A DNA stretch of 46,706 nt from Xylanibacillus composti (lineage in GTDB: Bacteria; Bacillota; Bacilli; Paenibacillales; K13). This document shows, piece by piece, positions 9,025 to 16,458 of this stretch. Both the position numbers and the translations under genes were made by a program. Location of the stretch: NCBI RefSeq assembly GCF_018403685.1, contig NZ_BOVK01000021.1, positions 1 through 46,706 on the forward strand, in the 5' to 3' direction. Each line of letters starts with the position of its first letter. The stretch's first letter is position 1. The notes below the pieces were generated by a model. The model ran no database searches and was not told the origin of the DNA. It worked only from the letters and a program-made list of their open reading frames with translations.

Positions 9025-9159
9025 GTAACGGAAGTGAGCGACGCTATTGGGGCTAAATCTGCTGAAAAGTACGGCACAACCCCGAAATAAGGTCTGCTGG
9101 TTCCGTTAGAAATTCAGAAGCGCAGATTTTGGCTGATTAAGGTCTCTCACTTCCGTTAC
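9025..9159. mobile_element. MITE-like repeat, copy 2 (135 bp)
   Basis: This is the same element and orientation as at 7664-7798, with identical 14-bp terminal inverted repeats and four substitutions. Both copies are preceded by GAAATT. The two copies lie 1,361 bp apart as direct repeats around the gene at 8265-8945. The rest of 8946-9437 holds no gene that I can see. Confidence 0.75.
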
Positions 9160-9437
9160 AAGTCCAGCTAGAGGGAGGCGGCTTTGGCATCGAGGCTGTC
9201 TGAACAGTCGCAGTGGCCGCCTTCGCTTTGGGGCAGGTGATACATACTGCTGACGGAGTGGTGGGAGATTCGCCGCGTGCCTAGGGGACAGTGTTGGCCA
9301 AATGCTAATTCATTGCAGCGAAGGATATCGAGTCAGGGAGCAGGGCGGTATCATGGGAATAGGTCGTCGAGTTAGAGAAGCAGGCGACGGCGCAGTGCAA
9401 TGGGGCAGCATGCCGTAAGGAAGCAACAACATAGCTG

Positions 9438-9495
9438 ATCCCGCGATAGCGTAACTGGTTGGGATTAAGCATACTGCGCTTTGCTATCGCGGGAT
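9438..9495 (-). terminator. Inverted repeat downstream of the Gly/Arg-rich gene, possible terminator
   Basis: ATCCCGCGATAGC at 9438-9450 and its perfect complement at 9483-9495 form a 13-bp stem with a 32-base loop. On the minus strand it follows the stop codon at 9503. There is no T-run after it and the loop is long, so it could also be a protein-binding or mobile-element palindrome. Confidence 0.4.
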
Positions 9496-9502
9496 GATGC
9501 GT

Positions 9503-10009
9503 TTAGCGGCGGGTGTGGGTTGTTCTGCGTCTGCGTTTGCTGCTACGGCGGCGTCTGCGTCTGCGGCGTCTCGGGCGGTCGAAGTCGTAGTCGTCATCGG
9601 CGTCGTTCGTGGCGGCCTTGGGCAGGAAGGAGCCGGCCAACAGCTTGAGCATCGGACCCATCTGCTGAAAGGTCTGCATCATCTTGTTGAGCTTAGTGAC
9701 GGTATTCATGATGCCGTCGATGCCGCCGAGCCGATCAATCATCTGCTTCATCTCGCCGAGATTGAAGTTGCCCAGTCCGCCGCCTGAACCGCCGCCCGCT
9801 CCGCCGCCGAATCCCCCGAATCCGCCTCCTGCAGGAGGCTGGCCGCCAAATCCGCCTCCACCCAGGAACTGGCCGGTGTTCTGTTGCGGCGGCAAGTAGG
9901 ACTGCTGCGAATAAGGGGGCTCTTGCGGGCCGAACAGGGCCTTTGTCTTGGCTTTGGCGGCAGGATCCACATACTTTGGCGTTTGTCGATTTCCATGGTA
10001 TTTGTTCAT
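9503..10009 (-). CDS. Gly-rich protein with polyarginine tail (weakly YqfQ/VrrA-like)
   Basis: A 168-residue protein with three visible parts: a Pro/Gln segment to about residue 45, a Gly-rich low-complexity stretch (about 48-80), a short amphipathic conserved-looking region (FNLGEMKQMIDRLGGIDGIM, then KLNKMMQTFQQMGPMLKLLA), and a very basic C-terminus with ten consecutive arginines and a further RRRR block. The helical region recalls YqfQ/VrrA-like proteins of Bacilli, which also carry low-complexity repeats, but the match is by eye and weak. The tail suggests binding to nucleic acid or an anionic surface such as a spore layer. The function is unknown. Confidence 0.65.
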   Translation of the reverse strand: MNKYHGNRQTPKYVDPAAKAKTKALFGPQEPPYSQQSYLPPQQNTGQFLGGGGFGGQPPAGGGFGGFGGGAGGGSGGGLGNFNLGEMKQMIDRLGGIDGIMNTVTKLNKMMQTFQQMGPMLKLLAGSFLPKAATNDADDDYDFDRPRRRRRRRRRSSKRRRRTTHTRR

Positions 10010-10220
10010 AGGTCACTATCCTTTGTTTTTTTCTACACTCTATGTATTCGTCTACGGGCGGGTATGGACGTTTGTCACGAGTCGGGCTGCAAAACGGGCA
10101 GGCGCACATGTTTCCATGTTTTATCCCTGTAAAGCGGGAGCTTTTTAACGTTTGAAGCTTTTAGCCAAATAAAGTATGATAATAGGAAGAAATCATGAAC
10201 ACGAGCAGGAAAGTCGGGGG

Positions 10221-10520
10221 ATGAACAGGATGCAGCTTAAGAAATTGAATGACAAAACTGTGGACCAATTGTTTGAAGCTATTTTGACATTGAAGGACGT
10301 GGAAGAGGCGTATGTGTTCTTCGACGATTTGTGCACCGTCAATGAAATCCAGTCGCTTGCTCAGCGTCTCGAAGTAGCCCGCATGCTGCGCAAAGGCAAT
10401 ACGTATAATCAGATTGAAGCGGAGACGGGGGCCAGCACGGCCACAATCTCGCGAGTGAAGCGCTGCTTGAATTACGGCAACGACGGATATAAACTGGCAT
10501 TAGAACGCTTGAACCGATAA
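10221..10520 (+). CDS. yerC: YerC/YecD-family TrpR-related DNA-binding protein
   Basis: A 99-residue protein matching the YerC family throughout: a conserved helix (VDQLFEAILTLKDVEEAYVF), then FFDDLCTVNEIQSLAQRLEV, then a TrpR-type helix-turn-helix with TYNQIEAETGASTATISRVK. The start at 10221 has AGGA about ten bases upstream; an ATG at 10230 would also give a full-length protein, whereas upstream in-frame starts add an unconserved tail. It sits 28 bp before a chelatase gene on the same strand. Its regulon is not known from sequence. Confidence 0.9.
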   Translation: MNRMQLKKLNDKTVDQLFEAILTLKDVEEAYVFFDDLCTVNEIQSLAQRLEVARMLRKGNTYNQIEAETGASTATISRVKRCLNYGNDGYKLALERLNR

Positions 10521-10548
10521 TCAGCCAAGCCATACAGGAGGGATTTAG

Positions 10549-11328
10549 ATGGGCAGGACAGGGATTCTTGTCATCAGTCACGGCTCACGCGATCCCCGGT
10601 GGGTCGCCATGGTGGATGACGCTGTGGCGAAGGTGGTCCTTCCTGAGAATACGGTGATCATATCTGCTTTTCTGGAGATCGTCGAGGGACGGCTCATTCA
10701 AGACGGCATCAATCGGCTGGAGGAGCTGGGCGTACAGATGATCGTGGCGGTGCCGCTGTTCATGTCTTCTGGCAGCACGCACGTTGACGAAATCGCCTAT
10801 GCGCTCGGCGTTCAAGAGGAGGCCCGTACAGATACCGATCTCGAGCGATTTCGGGTTCGGGTCCCGATTCGCATGGTGCCGCCCATGGATGATGATCCGG
10901 AAGTGCTGCAGATGCTCGGGGATCGCATACAGACGCTTTCCGTTCAACCGGCTCGCGAGCTGTTGGTGCTGGTGGGGCACGGCAGCAGGGAGCCGGGTTT
11001 TTATACCGCCTACCGAAATGGACTGACGCGATTGGCTCAGGCCCTTCAAGCAACGGGAGGCTTCGCCCAAAGCGGATTCGCCTTGCTTCTGCCGGATCAG
11101 CTGGCTTGCAAGCTCTCTGCCTGGCAGCGCAAGTACCCGGAACTTCGGCCTGTCGTCGTGCCGGTTTTTCTAAGTGAGGGATATTTCACGAAACATGTCA
11201 TCCCGGAGCGAATGAAGGGATACACTATCCTATACAACGGCAAAGCGCTGCTGCCTCATCCGGTAGCCAGCCGGTGGCTGGAGAGGCGGATAGCCGATGC
11301 TCTGAATGAAGGAAGCGAGGCCTTGTGA
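10549..11328 (+). CDS. CbiX/SirB-type sirohydrochlorin chelatase-like protein
   Basis: A 259-residue cytoplasmic protein made of two CbiX-like halves. Each half starts with the metal-binding histidine motif: ISHGSRD (H11) and VGHGSREP (H144). A further conserved motif, PLFMSSGSTHVDEI, follows in the first half, and VPVFLSEGYFTKHVIPERM in the second. Single-chain two-domain enzymes of this family insert cobalt, nickel or iron into sirohydrochlorin-type tetrapyrroles. No other cobalamin or siroheme gene is nearby, so the metal cannot be assigned. Its stop overlaps the start of the next gene (GTGA). Confidence 0.85.
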   Translation: MGRTGILVISHGSRDPRWVAMVDDAVAKVVLPENTVIISAFLEIVEGRLIQDGINRLEELGVQMIVAVPLFMSSGSTHVDEIAYALGVQEEARTDTDLERFRVRVPIRMVPPMDDDPEVLQMLGDRIQTLSVQPARELLVLVGHGSREPGFYTAYRNGLTRLAQALQATGGFAQSGFALLLPDQLACKLSAWQRKYPELRPVVVPVFLSEGYFTKHVIPERMKGYTILYNGKALLPHPVASRWLERRIADALNEGSEAL

Positions 11329-12368
11329 ACAACGGCAATGCGTGGAAGGAAGAACAGCTCTTGGTTCGAATTGGCAGCCACACCGTACAGAAAAAGCCTA
11401 TTAAGCGAGCTCGTCTGATCTACAACCCGACCTCGGGACGGGAGGAGATGAAGCGGCGCTTGTCCGACATCCTGACCCGTCTGGAGCAGGGCGGGCTGGA
11501 AACGTCCTGCCATGCCACAATCGGGGCTGGCGATGCAACATTGGCCGCTGCCGAGGCAATTGACCGCGGCTTCGACCTGATCATTGCCGCTGGCGGCGAC
11601 GGCACATTGAATGAGGTCATCAGCGGCATGGCCGTGAAGGACCAGCGGCCGCCGCTCGGTATTTTGCCGCTGGGCACAACGAATGACTTCGCCCGCGCGC
11701 TCGGCATTCCGCGCCAGTGGGAGCAGGCGTGCGACATTATTGTGCGCCAGCAGACCCGGCCTATCGATATCGGGAGGATGAACGAACGCTTCTTCATTAA
11801 TATAGCCGGCGGCGGATCAATGACCGAGCTTACTTATGAGGTGCCGAGCAAGCTCAAGACCATGCTGGGGCAGCTTGCCTATTACATGAAAGGCATTGAG
11901 AAGCTGCCGCGCTTCCGTCCGATCCACTTGGCTATTCGTACCGATGAGGGCGAGATGGAGGGGGAATTCATGCTTTTCCTTATCGCCAACTCCAATTCGG
12001 TCGGAGGCTTCGAGAAGTTGGCGCCGCAGGCGCATATGGACGACGGCTTGTTCGACGTGCTGCTGCTGAAGCGCTGCAACCTGGCGGACTTTATCCGAAT
12101 TGCGACAGCGGCACTGCGCGGGGAACATATTGCGGATTCCCATGTCGTGTATTTCCAGACGCGGCACATTGAAGTGATGTCGGAGGATTATACACAGCTA
12201 AACCTGGACGGCGAATATGGCGGCACGCTGCCCTGCCGCTGCACGATATTGCCTTCGCATTTGCAGGTGTTTCATGATGCAGAGGGGCTTTACAAAGGGA
12301 AATTGAAAAATGGAGCGAAAGCAAACGATGAGCAAACAGAAGGCGACACGCACACAATCGAAGAATAA
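11325..12368 (+). CDS. dgkB: Diacylglycerol/lipid kinase (DgkB/YerQ family)
   Basis: A 347-residue DAGK-catalytic family enzyme that phosphorylates diacylglycerol with ATP, recycling lipid for phosphatidic acid synthesis. The core begins at RARLIYNPTSGREEMKRRL and contains the nucleotide-binding GGDGTLNEV motif and the LPLGTTNDFARALGIP motif. The GTG start overlaps the previous stop by four bases; no in-frame ATG precedes the core. The next gene is rlmCD, the order also found at yerQ-yefA in Bacillus subtilis. The 3' end overlaps the start of rlmCD by 59 bases. Confidence 0.9.
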   Translation: MNNGNAWKEEQLLVRIGSHTVQKKPIKRARLIYNPTSGREEMKRRLSDILTRLEQGGLETSCHATIGAGDATLAAAEAIDRGFDLIIAAGGDGTLNEVISGMAVKDQRPPLGILPLGTTNDFARALGIPRQWEQACDIIVRQQTRPIDIGRMNERFFINIAGGGSMTELTYEVPSKLKTMLGQLAYYMKGIEKLPRFRPIHLAIRTDEGEMEGEFMLFLIANSNSVGGFEKLAPQAHMDDGLFDVLLLKRCNLADFIRIATAALRGEHIADSHVVYFQTRHIEVMSEDYTQLNLDGEYGGTLPCRCTILPSHLQVFHDAEGLYKGKLKNGAKANDEQTEGDTHTIEE

Positions 12369-14190
12369 GCGAGGCGAGCGCGTGGCTGGCAGGGCAGATC
12401 GCCAGCAGGAAGCGCGCTCAAAGGAGAGGGCGGCGTCGGCTGCGGGGAAGGCCTGCTTTTTGTCCGGCCTCCCGGTTCGCAAGAACGATGAAGTCGTCGC
12501 CGACATTGTCGGGATTGGCCATAATGGAGAAGGCGTAGGGCGCTATCAAGGCTTTACGTTGTTCATCCCCGGCGCGTTGCCCGGCGAGAAGGCGCTGGCG
12601 CGGGTCGTGAAGCTGAAGAAGCAGTTTGGCTACGGCAAGCTGCTGGAGGTTGTGGAGGCGAGCCCGGACAGGGTGGCGCCTCCTTGTTCCATTTACAGCC
12701 AGTGCGGCGGCTGCCAGCTTCAGCATCTTGATTACGAGGCGCAGCTGCGGGTGAAGCGGCAGCTGGTCGTGGATAATTTGGAGAGAATCGGCAAGCTGTC
12801 GGTGATGGGCGGTGCAGGGCGAAATGCTGAGGATGATCCTTCTGCGCATGCAAGTGACGCTGCAGGCGGGGAAGCAGCCGAAAGGGGTTCCGAAGGCGGG
12901 CTTCCTGAGCGTGATGCTCATATTGCTGTTCCTGAGCGTGGTGCACATATTGAGGCTCCTGAGCGAAATGCACATAACGAAGCACTTAAGCAAGACAAGG
13001 ACAAGCCTGCGTCAGATGCTCATAAGGAACCTCCTGTGTCAGATGCTCATGAGGAAATTCCTGAGACAGACGTTCATAAGAACCTTCCTGAGCGAAATGC
13101 ACATATGGCTGCAGCGGGTTCGGCAGAGCCGGCAGCGAATGGGAGACAGTCCGCTCCCGGCGTACATGTCCACCCTACAATCGGCATGGCCGATCCGTGG
13201 CGCTACCGGAATAAGGCGCAGGTGCCGATCGGAGAGCAGGAGGGCGGTTTGGTCGGCGGTTTCTATGCCCAGGGGAGCCATCGCATTATCGACATGGCAG
13301 AGTGCATGATTCAGCATGAGCAGAACGATCAGGTCGTGGCGAAGGTGAAGCACATCGCGGAGGAGCTCGGCATCCGTGCATACGATGAGCAGACAGGCCG
13401 CGGCTTGCTGCGCCACGTCGTGGCGAAGTATGGATTCGCTACAGGCGAAATCATGATCGTGCTGATCACAAATGGTGCGAACATTCCGAAGCGGGATGAA
13501 CTGATTGGACTGCTGCGCCGGGATGTGCCCGGTGTCGTCAGCATCTGCCAGAACATCAATACGGACAAGACCAATGTCATCTTCGGCCCCGAGACCCGGG
13601 TGCTATGGGGCAGTGAGACGATTCGCGATGCCATCGGCAACGTGCAGTTTCTGATCTCGGCGCGTTCCTTCTATCAGGTGAACCCGGTGCAGACGGAAAT
13701 CCTGTACAACAAAGCGCTGGAATATGCGCAGCTGACAGGAGAGGAAACGGTGATCGATGCATACTGCGGTATCGGCACGATTTCCTTGTTCCTCGCGAAG
13801 CGCGCCAAGGAAGTGTACGGCGTGGAAATCGTAGAGGATGCAATCGCCGATGCGCGCCGCAATGCGGAGCTGAACGATATCCGCAACGTGACGTTCCAGA
13901 CCGGTCCGGCTGAGGAAGTCATCCCCGCTTGGCGGGAGCAGGGCATCCAGCCGGATGTGATCGTCGTCGACCCGCCGCGCAAGGGCTGCGACGAAGCGCT
14001 GCTCGACACGATTCTCGCCATGCGCCCCGCGCGCGTCGTCTACGTATCGTGCAACCCGTCTACACTGGCTCGCGATCTCCGTGTGCTGGAGGATGGCGGC
14101 TACCGCACTGTCGAGGTGCAGCCGGTGGATATGTTCCCGCATACGGTGCATGTGGAGTGCGTAATAGGAATATGTCGAGACGATACGTAG
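12310..14190 (+). CDS. rlmCD: 23S rRNA (uracil-5)-methyltransferase RlmCD, with repeat insert and island-altered C-terminus
   Basis: A 626-residue SAM-dependent enzyme that methylates uracils of 23S rRNA. Visible parts are a basic N-terminus, a TRAM domain (about 56-115), the iron-sulfur cysteines C126, C132 and C135 (PPCSIYSQCGGCQLQHL) with C332 as a likely fourth, the SAM motif VIDAYCGIGTISLFLA from 481, DPPRKGCDE from 554, and the catalytic C581 in VYVSCNPSTLARDL. Residues about 172-280 are a low-complexity insert absent from typical members of roughly 460 residues. The last residues (VIGICRDDT) are not a normal RlmCD end: the usual codons lie at 44920-44973, past the island. ATG 12328 is an alternative start. 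The catalytic core is intact, so it is probably active. Confidence 0.93.
   Translation: MERKQTMSKQKATRTQSKNKRGERVAGRADRQQEARSKERAASAAGKACFLSGLPVRKNDEVVADIVGIGHNGEGVGRYQGFTLFIPGALPGEKALARVVKLKKQFGYGKLLEVVEASPDRVAPPCSIYSQCGGCQLQHLDYEAQLRVKRQLVVDNLERIGKLSVMGGAGRNAEDDPSAHASDAAGGEAAERGSEGGLPERDAHIAVPERGAHIEAPERNAHNEALKQDKDKPASDAHKEPPVSDAHEEIPETDVHKNLPERNAHMAAAGSAEPAANGRQSAPGVHVHPTIGMADPWRYRNKAQVPIGEQEGGLVGGFYAQGSHRIIDMAECMIQHEQNDQVVAKVKHIAEELGIRAYDEQTGRGLLRHVVAKYGFATGEIMIVLITNGANIPKRDELIGLLRRDVPGVVSICQNINTDKTNVIFGPETRVLWGSETIRDAIGNVQFLISARSFYQVNPVQTEILYNKALEYAQLTGEETVIDAYCGIGTISLFLAKRAKEVYGVEIVEDAIADARRNAELNDIRNVTFQTGPAEEVIPAWREQGIQPDVIVVDPPRKGCDEALLDTILAMRPARVVYVSCNPSTLARDLRVLEDGGYRTVEVQPVDMFPHTVHVECVIGICRDDT
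12904..13113 (+). repeat. 27-bp coding tandem repeats inside rlmCD (9-residue units)
   Basis: Seven 27-bp units encode PERDAHIAV, PERGAHIEA, PERNAHNEA, then after a seven-residue spacer (LKQDKDK) PASDAHKEP, PVSDAHEEI, PETDVHKNL and PERNAHMAA. Every unit keeps the core x-x-H at the same place (mostly DAH or NAH). Seven units plus the 21-bp spacer account for exactly 210 bp. The frame is preserved throughout, so expansion or contraction would leave the enzyme readable. The tract falls between the iron-sulfur part and the methyltransferase part. Confidence 0.9.
14149..14159 (+). other. attL core of the serine-recombinase island
   Basis: CATGTGGAGTG here is identical to 44920-44930. To the left the rlmCD frame is conventional (DMFPHTVHVEC); to the right it diverges and stops at 14190. 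The core begins on the histidine codon of the HVEC motif in both copies, so joining the left side of this site to the right side of the other restores a normal RlmCD end. The 3' end of this methyltransferase gene (rum/rumA) is an established integration site for serine-recombinase elements in Streptococcus. Confidence 0.85.
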
Positions 14191-14333
14191 AAGTGCTGAA
14201 TTATCAGTATTCTGCAAAGTATGCTTCGTTTACGACTAATGGAAAGGACTACAGGAATAAGGTGTTAAACGATAAAATCGAGGTTTCTATTGTTCTCGAC
14301 TTGGAATGGATAGATACACCTAGTGATTTTTAA
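14160..14333 (+). other. Detached 57-codon C-terminal tail of the island integrase (in frame across attP)
   Basis: This open stretch continues the recombinase reading frame when attR-left is joined to attL-right: ...ACA TGT GGA GTG | CGT AAT AGG... It encodes 57 residues (RNRNMSRRYVEVLNYQYSAK at the start, ending in WIDTPSDF) and a TAA at 14331-14333, followed 19 bp later by a terminator. The only internal ATG (14172) lacks a good ribosome binding site, which argues against a separate gene. In the integrated state it is separated from the recombinase and has no start of its own. The sequence is protein-like in composition; I do not recognise a domain. Confidence 0.6.
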
Positions 14334-14352
14334 TTGAAAACAAGAATATCCA

Positions 14353-14385
14353 AGAGAGCGTCCTTATCGGGGCGTTCTCTTTTTA
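14353..14385 (+). terminator. Intrinsic terminator at the left end of the island
   Basis: An 11-bp stem (14353-14363 with 14370-14380, two G-T pairs) and a six-base loop are followed by TTTT. In the integrated state it would end rlmCD transcripts; in the circular form it would end the recombinase gene. A second, weaker GC hairpin with ATTTTT follows near 14405-14437. Confidence 0.8.
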
Positions 14386-14458
14386 TATAGATATTTCTTC
14401 AAAGAGCCGGTTGTCCCTCTCAGGCAGCCGGCATTTTTCATGAAAGGAGGAACAGCGA

Positions 14459-15286
14459 ATGACGAAGGTGATTGCTCTTGCCAATCAGAAAGGCGGTGTC
14501 GGCAAAACGACTACGGCTGTTAATTTGGGTATTGGCTTGGCGACTGAAGGTAAAAAGGTTCTTCTAGTGGATGCGGATGCACAAGGCAATTTGACAGATG
14601 CGTTGGGTTACCGCGAACCGGATAATTTGTCAATTTCTTTGGCTACACTGCTCGTTAAAAATATGTTGGAAGAATCGTATCCGCCCCAAAAAGGCATTTT
14701 GCACCATCCCGAAGGGATTGACCTAATGCCCGGTAACATCGAATTGTCTGCTGTTGAAGTCTCGCTTGTCAATACAATGAGCAGGGAAACGATCTTGCGC
14801 TCCTATATAGACAAGGTGAAAAAGGACTATGATTATGTCCTTATTGACTGTATGCCCAGCTTGGGCATGTTGACCATCAATGCACTGGCGGCCGCTGATA
14901 GCGTCATCATTCCGGTTCAGGCGCATTATTTACCGGCGAAAGGAATGACGCAGCTTTTGCAAACCGTTTCCCGTGTCCGACGCCAAATCAACCCGAAGTT
15001 GCTGGTAGATGGCGTGCTGCTGACGATGGTGGACAACCGGACCAACTTTGCCAAGGATATTTCCTTTGTTCTTCGGCGTGATTATGGAGACAAGCTGCGT
15101 GTGTTTCAAACGGAAATTCCGCTTTCCATCCGTGCGGCGGAAACGAGCGCCAAGGGGAAGAGCATTTATAAGCATGATCCGAACGGACAAGTAGCCGAAG
15201 CGTATGCGGCATTTACAAAGGAGGTGAAGGGTATTGGCAAAGAAAGACGACAGACGCGCCAGCATCAAGCTGACCACAGTCGATGA
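14459..15286 (+). CDS. parA: ParA/Soj-family partition ATPase
   Basis: A 275-residue ATPase that, with ParB, segregates replicons or positions cellular cargo on the nucleoid. The deviant Walker A KGGVGKTTT (K11-T19), the A' motif VLLVDADAQGN and the B motif YVLIDCMPSLG are all present. It lacks an N-terminal DNA-binding domain, as in the chromosomal/ICE-type ParA group. AAAGGAGGAAC precedes the ATG. The gene overlaps parB by 53 bases, and the tail (about 255-275) is basic. It opens a co-directional block leading into the Tad-like genes, so it may act either in maintenance of the element or in polar placement of the secretion machine. Confidence 0.93.
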   Translation: MTKVIALANQKGGVGKTTTAVNLGIGLATEGKKVLLVDADAQGNLTDALGYREPDNLSISLATLLVKNMLEESYPPQKGILHHPEGIDLMPGNIELSAVEVSLVNTMSRETILRSYIDKVKKDYDYVLIDCMPSLGMLTINALAAADSVIIPVQAHYLPAKGMTQLLQTVSRVRRQINPKLLVDGVLLTMVDNRTNFAKDISFVLRRDYGDKLRVFQTEIPLSIRAAETSAKGKSIYKHDPNGQVAEAYAAFTKEVKGIGKERRQTRQHQADHSR

Positions 15287-16172
15287 TTTGTTTTCGACCG
15301 ATGAGAGCCGCGCCGATGCACAGCGGGAAAAAGTGATGGACATCCCGTTGTCAGAGATCAGCGATTTCCCCGATCATCCATTCAAAGTAAAAGCGGATGA
15401 AGCGATGCTGGAAATGGCAAATAGTGTGAAGCAATACGGCGTATTGGTTCCTGGATTAGTACGTCCGAAGGCAGAGGGCGGTTATGAGATGGTCGCCGGA
15501 CATCGGCGGAAAAAGGCGAGCGAGCTGGCGGGTATGGAAACGATGCCTTGCATCGTCCGCGAACTGGACGACGATCAAGCGACCATTATTATGGTGGACA
15601 GCAACCTGCAAAGGGAGCATATAGCGCCTAGCGAGAAAGCGTTTGCTTATAAGATGAAGCTGGAGGCGATGAAAAGACAGGCAGGCAGACCAAGTAAAGA
15701 AAATGTGTCCCAAGTTGGGACACAAAAACGTTCCGATGAACTGCTAGCAGATCAAGTTGGAGAAAGTCGCAATCAAATTCAGCGGTATATTCGCTTGACT
15801 CATTTGATCCCTTCCATTCTTGAAATGGTAGATGAAAAACGGATCGCGTTTAATCCGGCTGTTGAGTTGTCTTACTTGGCCGAAAAAGAGCAGCAAGACC
15901 TTTATGAAACGATACAGTCCGAAGACTGTACGCCTTCTTTGTCACAGGCGCTGCGTATGAAGAAACTGAGTCAGGGCGGACGGCTCAATATGGATGTTAT
16001 CTTCTCGATTTTGACGGAGGAAAAGCCCAATCAGAGGGAAAAAATGCACATTCAGCGGGAGCGCATTGATCGCTTTTTCCCTAAGAATTTCACTGAAAAA
16101 CAAAAGGAGGACCTTATTGTCCAATTGCTTGAAAGCTGGTATCGCAAGCGGCAGCGCGAACATGGAAGATAA
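15234..16172 (+). CDS. parB: ParB-family partition protein
   Basis: A 312-residue ParB/Spo0J-like protein. A TTG start at 15234 is chosen because AAAGGAGGTG lies about seven bases upstream; the sequence then reads MAKKDDRRASIKLTTVDDLF. The CTP-binding ParB N-domain is visible (IPLSEISDFPDHPFKV, GYEMVAGHRRKKASEL with the GxRR motif), then a helix-turn-helix region (ELLADQVGESRNQIQRYIRL). The C-terminal 80 residues are charged. It should bind a parS-like site; no canonical Bacillus parS was spotted in the window by eye. It pairs with the upstream parA. Confidence 0.92.
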   Translation: MAKKDDRRASIKLTTVDDLFSTDESRADAQREKVMDIPLSEISDFPDHPFKVKADEAMLEMANSVKQYGVLVPGLVRPKAEGGYEMVAGHRRKKASELAGMETMPCIVRELDDDQATIIMVDSNLQREHIAPSEKAFAYKMKLEAMKRQAGRPSKENVSQVGTQKRSDELLADQVGESRNQIQRYIRLTHLIPSILEMVDEKRIAFNPAVELSYLAEKEQQDLYETIQSEDCTPSLSQALRMKKLSQGGRLNMDVIFSILTEEKPNQREKMHIQRERIDRFFPKNFTEKQKEDLIVQLLESWYRKRQREHGR

Positions 16173-16207
16173 TCTTAAGCAACATGAACAAAAAATAGCC
16201 ATTCCTT

Positions 16208-16233
16208 ACTCTCCATTGCAAGGGAGTTTTTTT
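16208..16233 (+). terminator. Weak terminator after parB
   Basis: ACTCTC at 16208-16213 pairs with GGGAGT at 16222-16227 (one T-G pair) and is followed by a run of seven Ts. The stem is short, so partial read-through from parAB into the Tad-like genes is likely. Confidence 0.45.
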
Positions 16234-16256
16234 GTGCCTACAAGGAGGTGACGGAG

Positions 16257-16427
16257 ATGCTCTTTACGGAAGGTAAATGGCGGAAATACGAACGATTAAT
16301 GAAAGAAAGGCCCGGTTTTGACCGCAGAGAACCGAAAGATGAATCGGAGCGTTCCAACACAGCTAAAGAGGAACGAAGAAAAAGAAGTCGAGCAAAGCAT
16401 AAAAGCAATGAGAAGGAAGAAAGTTGA
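16257..16427 (+). CDS. Small basic protein, hypothetical
   Basis: A 56-residue protein preceded by a strong ribosome binding site (AAGGAGGTGACGG). It starts MLFTEGKWRKYERLMKERPG and ends in a lysine/arginine/glutamate-rich tail (KEERRKRSRAKHKSNEKEES). There is no membrane segment or signal. It lies between parB and the SAF-domain gene on the same strand, so it probably belongs to the secretion operon. I do not recognise a family, but the good start signal and the position support a real gene. Confidence 0.65.
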   Translation: MLFTEGKWRKYERLMKERPGFDRREPKDESERSNTAKEERRKRSRAKHKSNEKEES

Positions 16428-16458
16428 AATTCATTTGGTATAGAAAGGAGTCGTGAGC

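Noticed and set aside
12904-13113. Regular 27-bp repeats considered as a CRISPR array.
   Set aside because: They are contiguous coding repeats in frame within rlmCD, without spacers.
14172-14333. A separate 53-residue gene starting at ATG 14172.
   Set aside because: No adequate ribosome binding site; the frame is better explained as the continuation of the integrase on the circular element.
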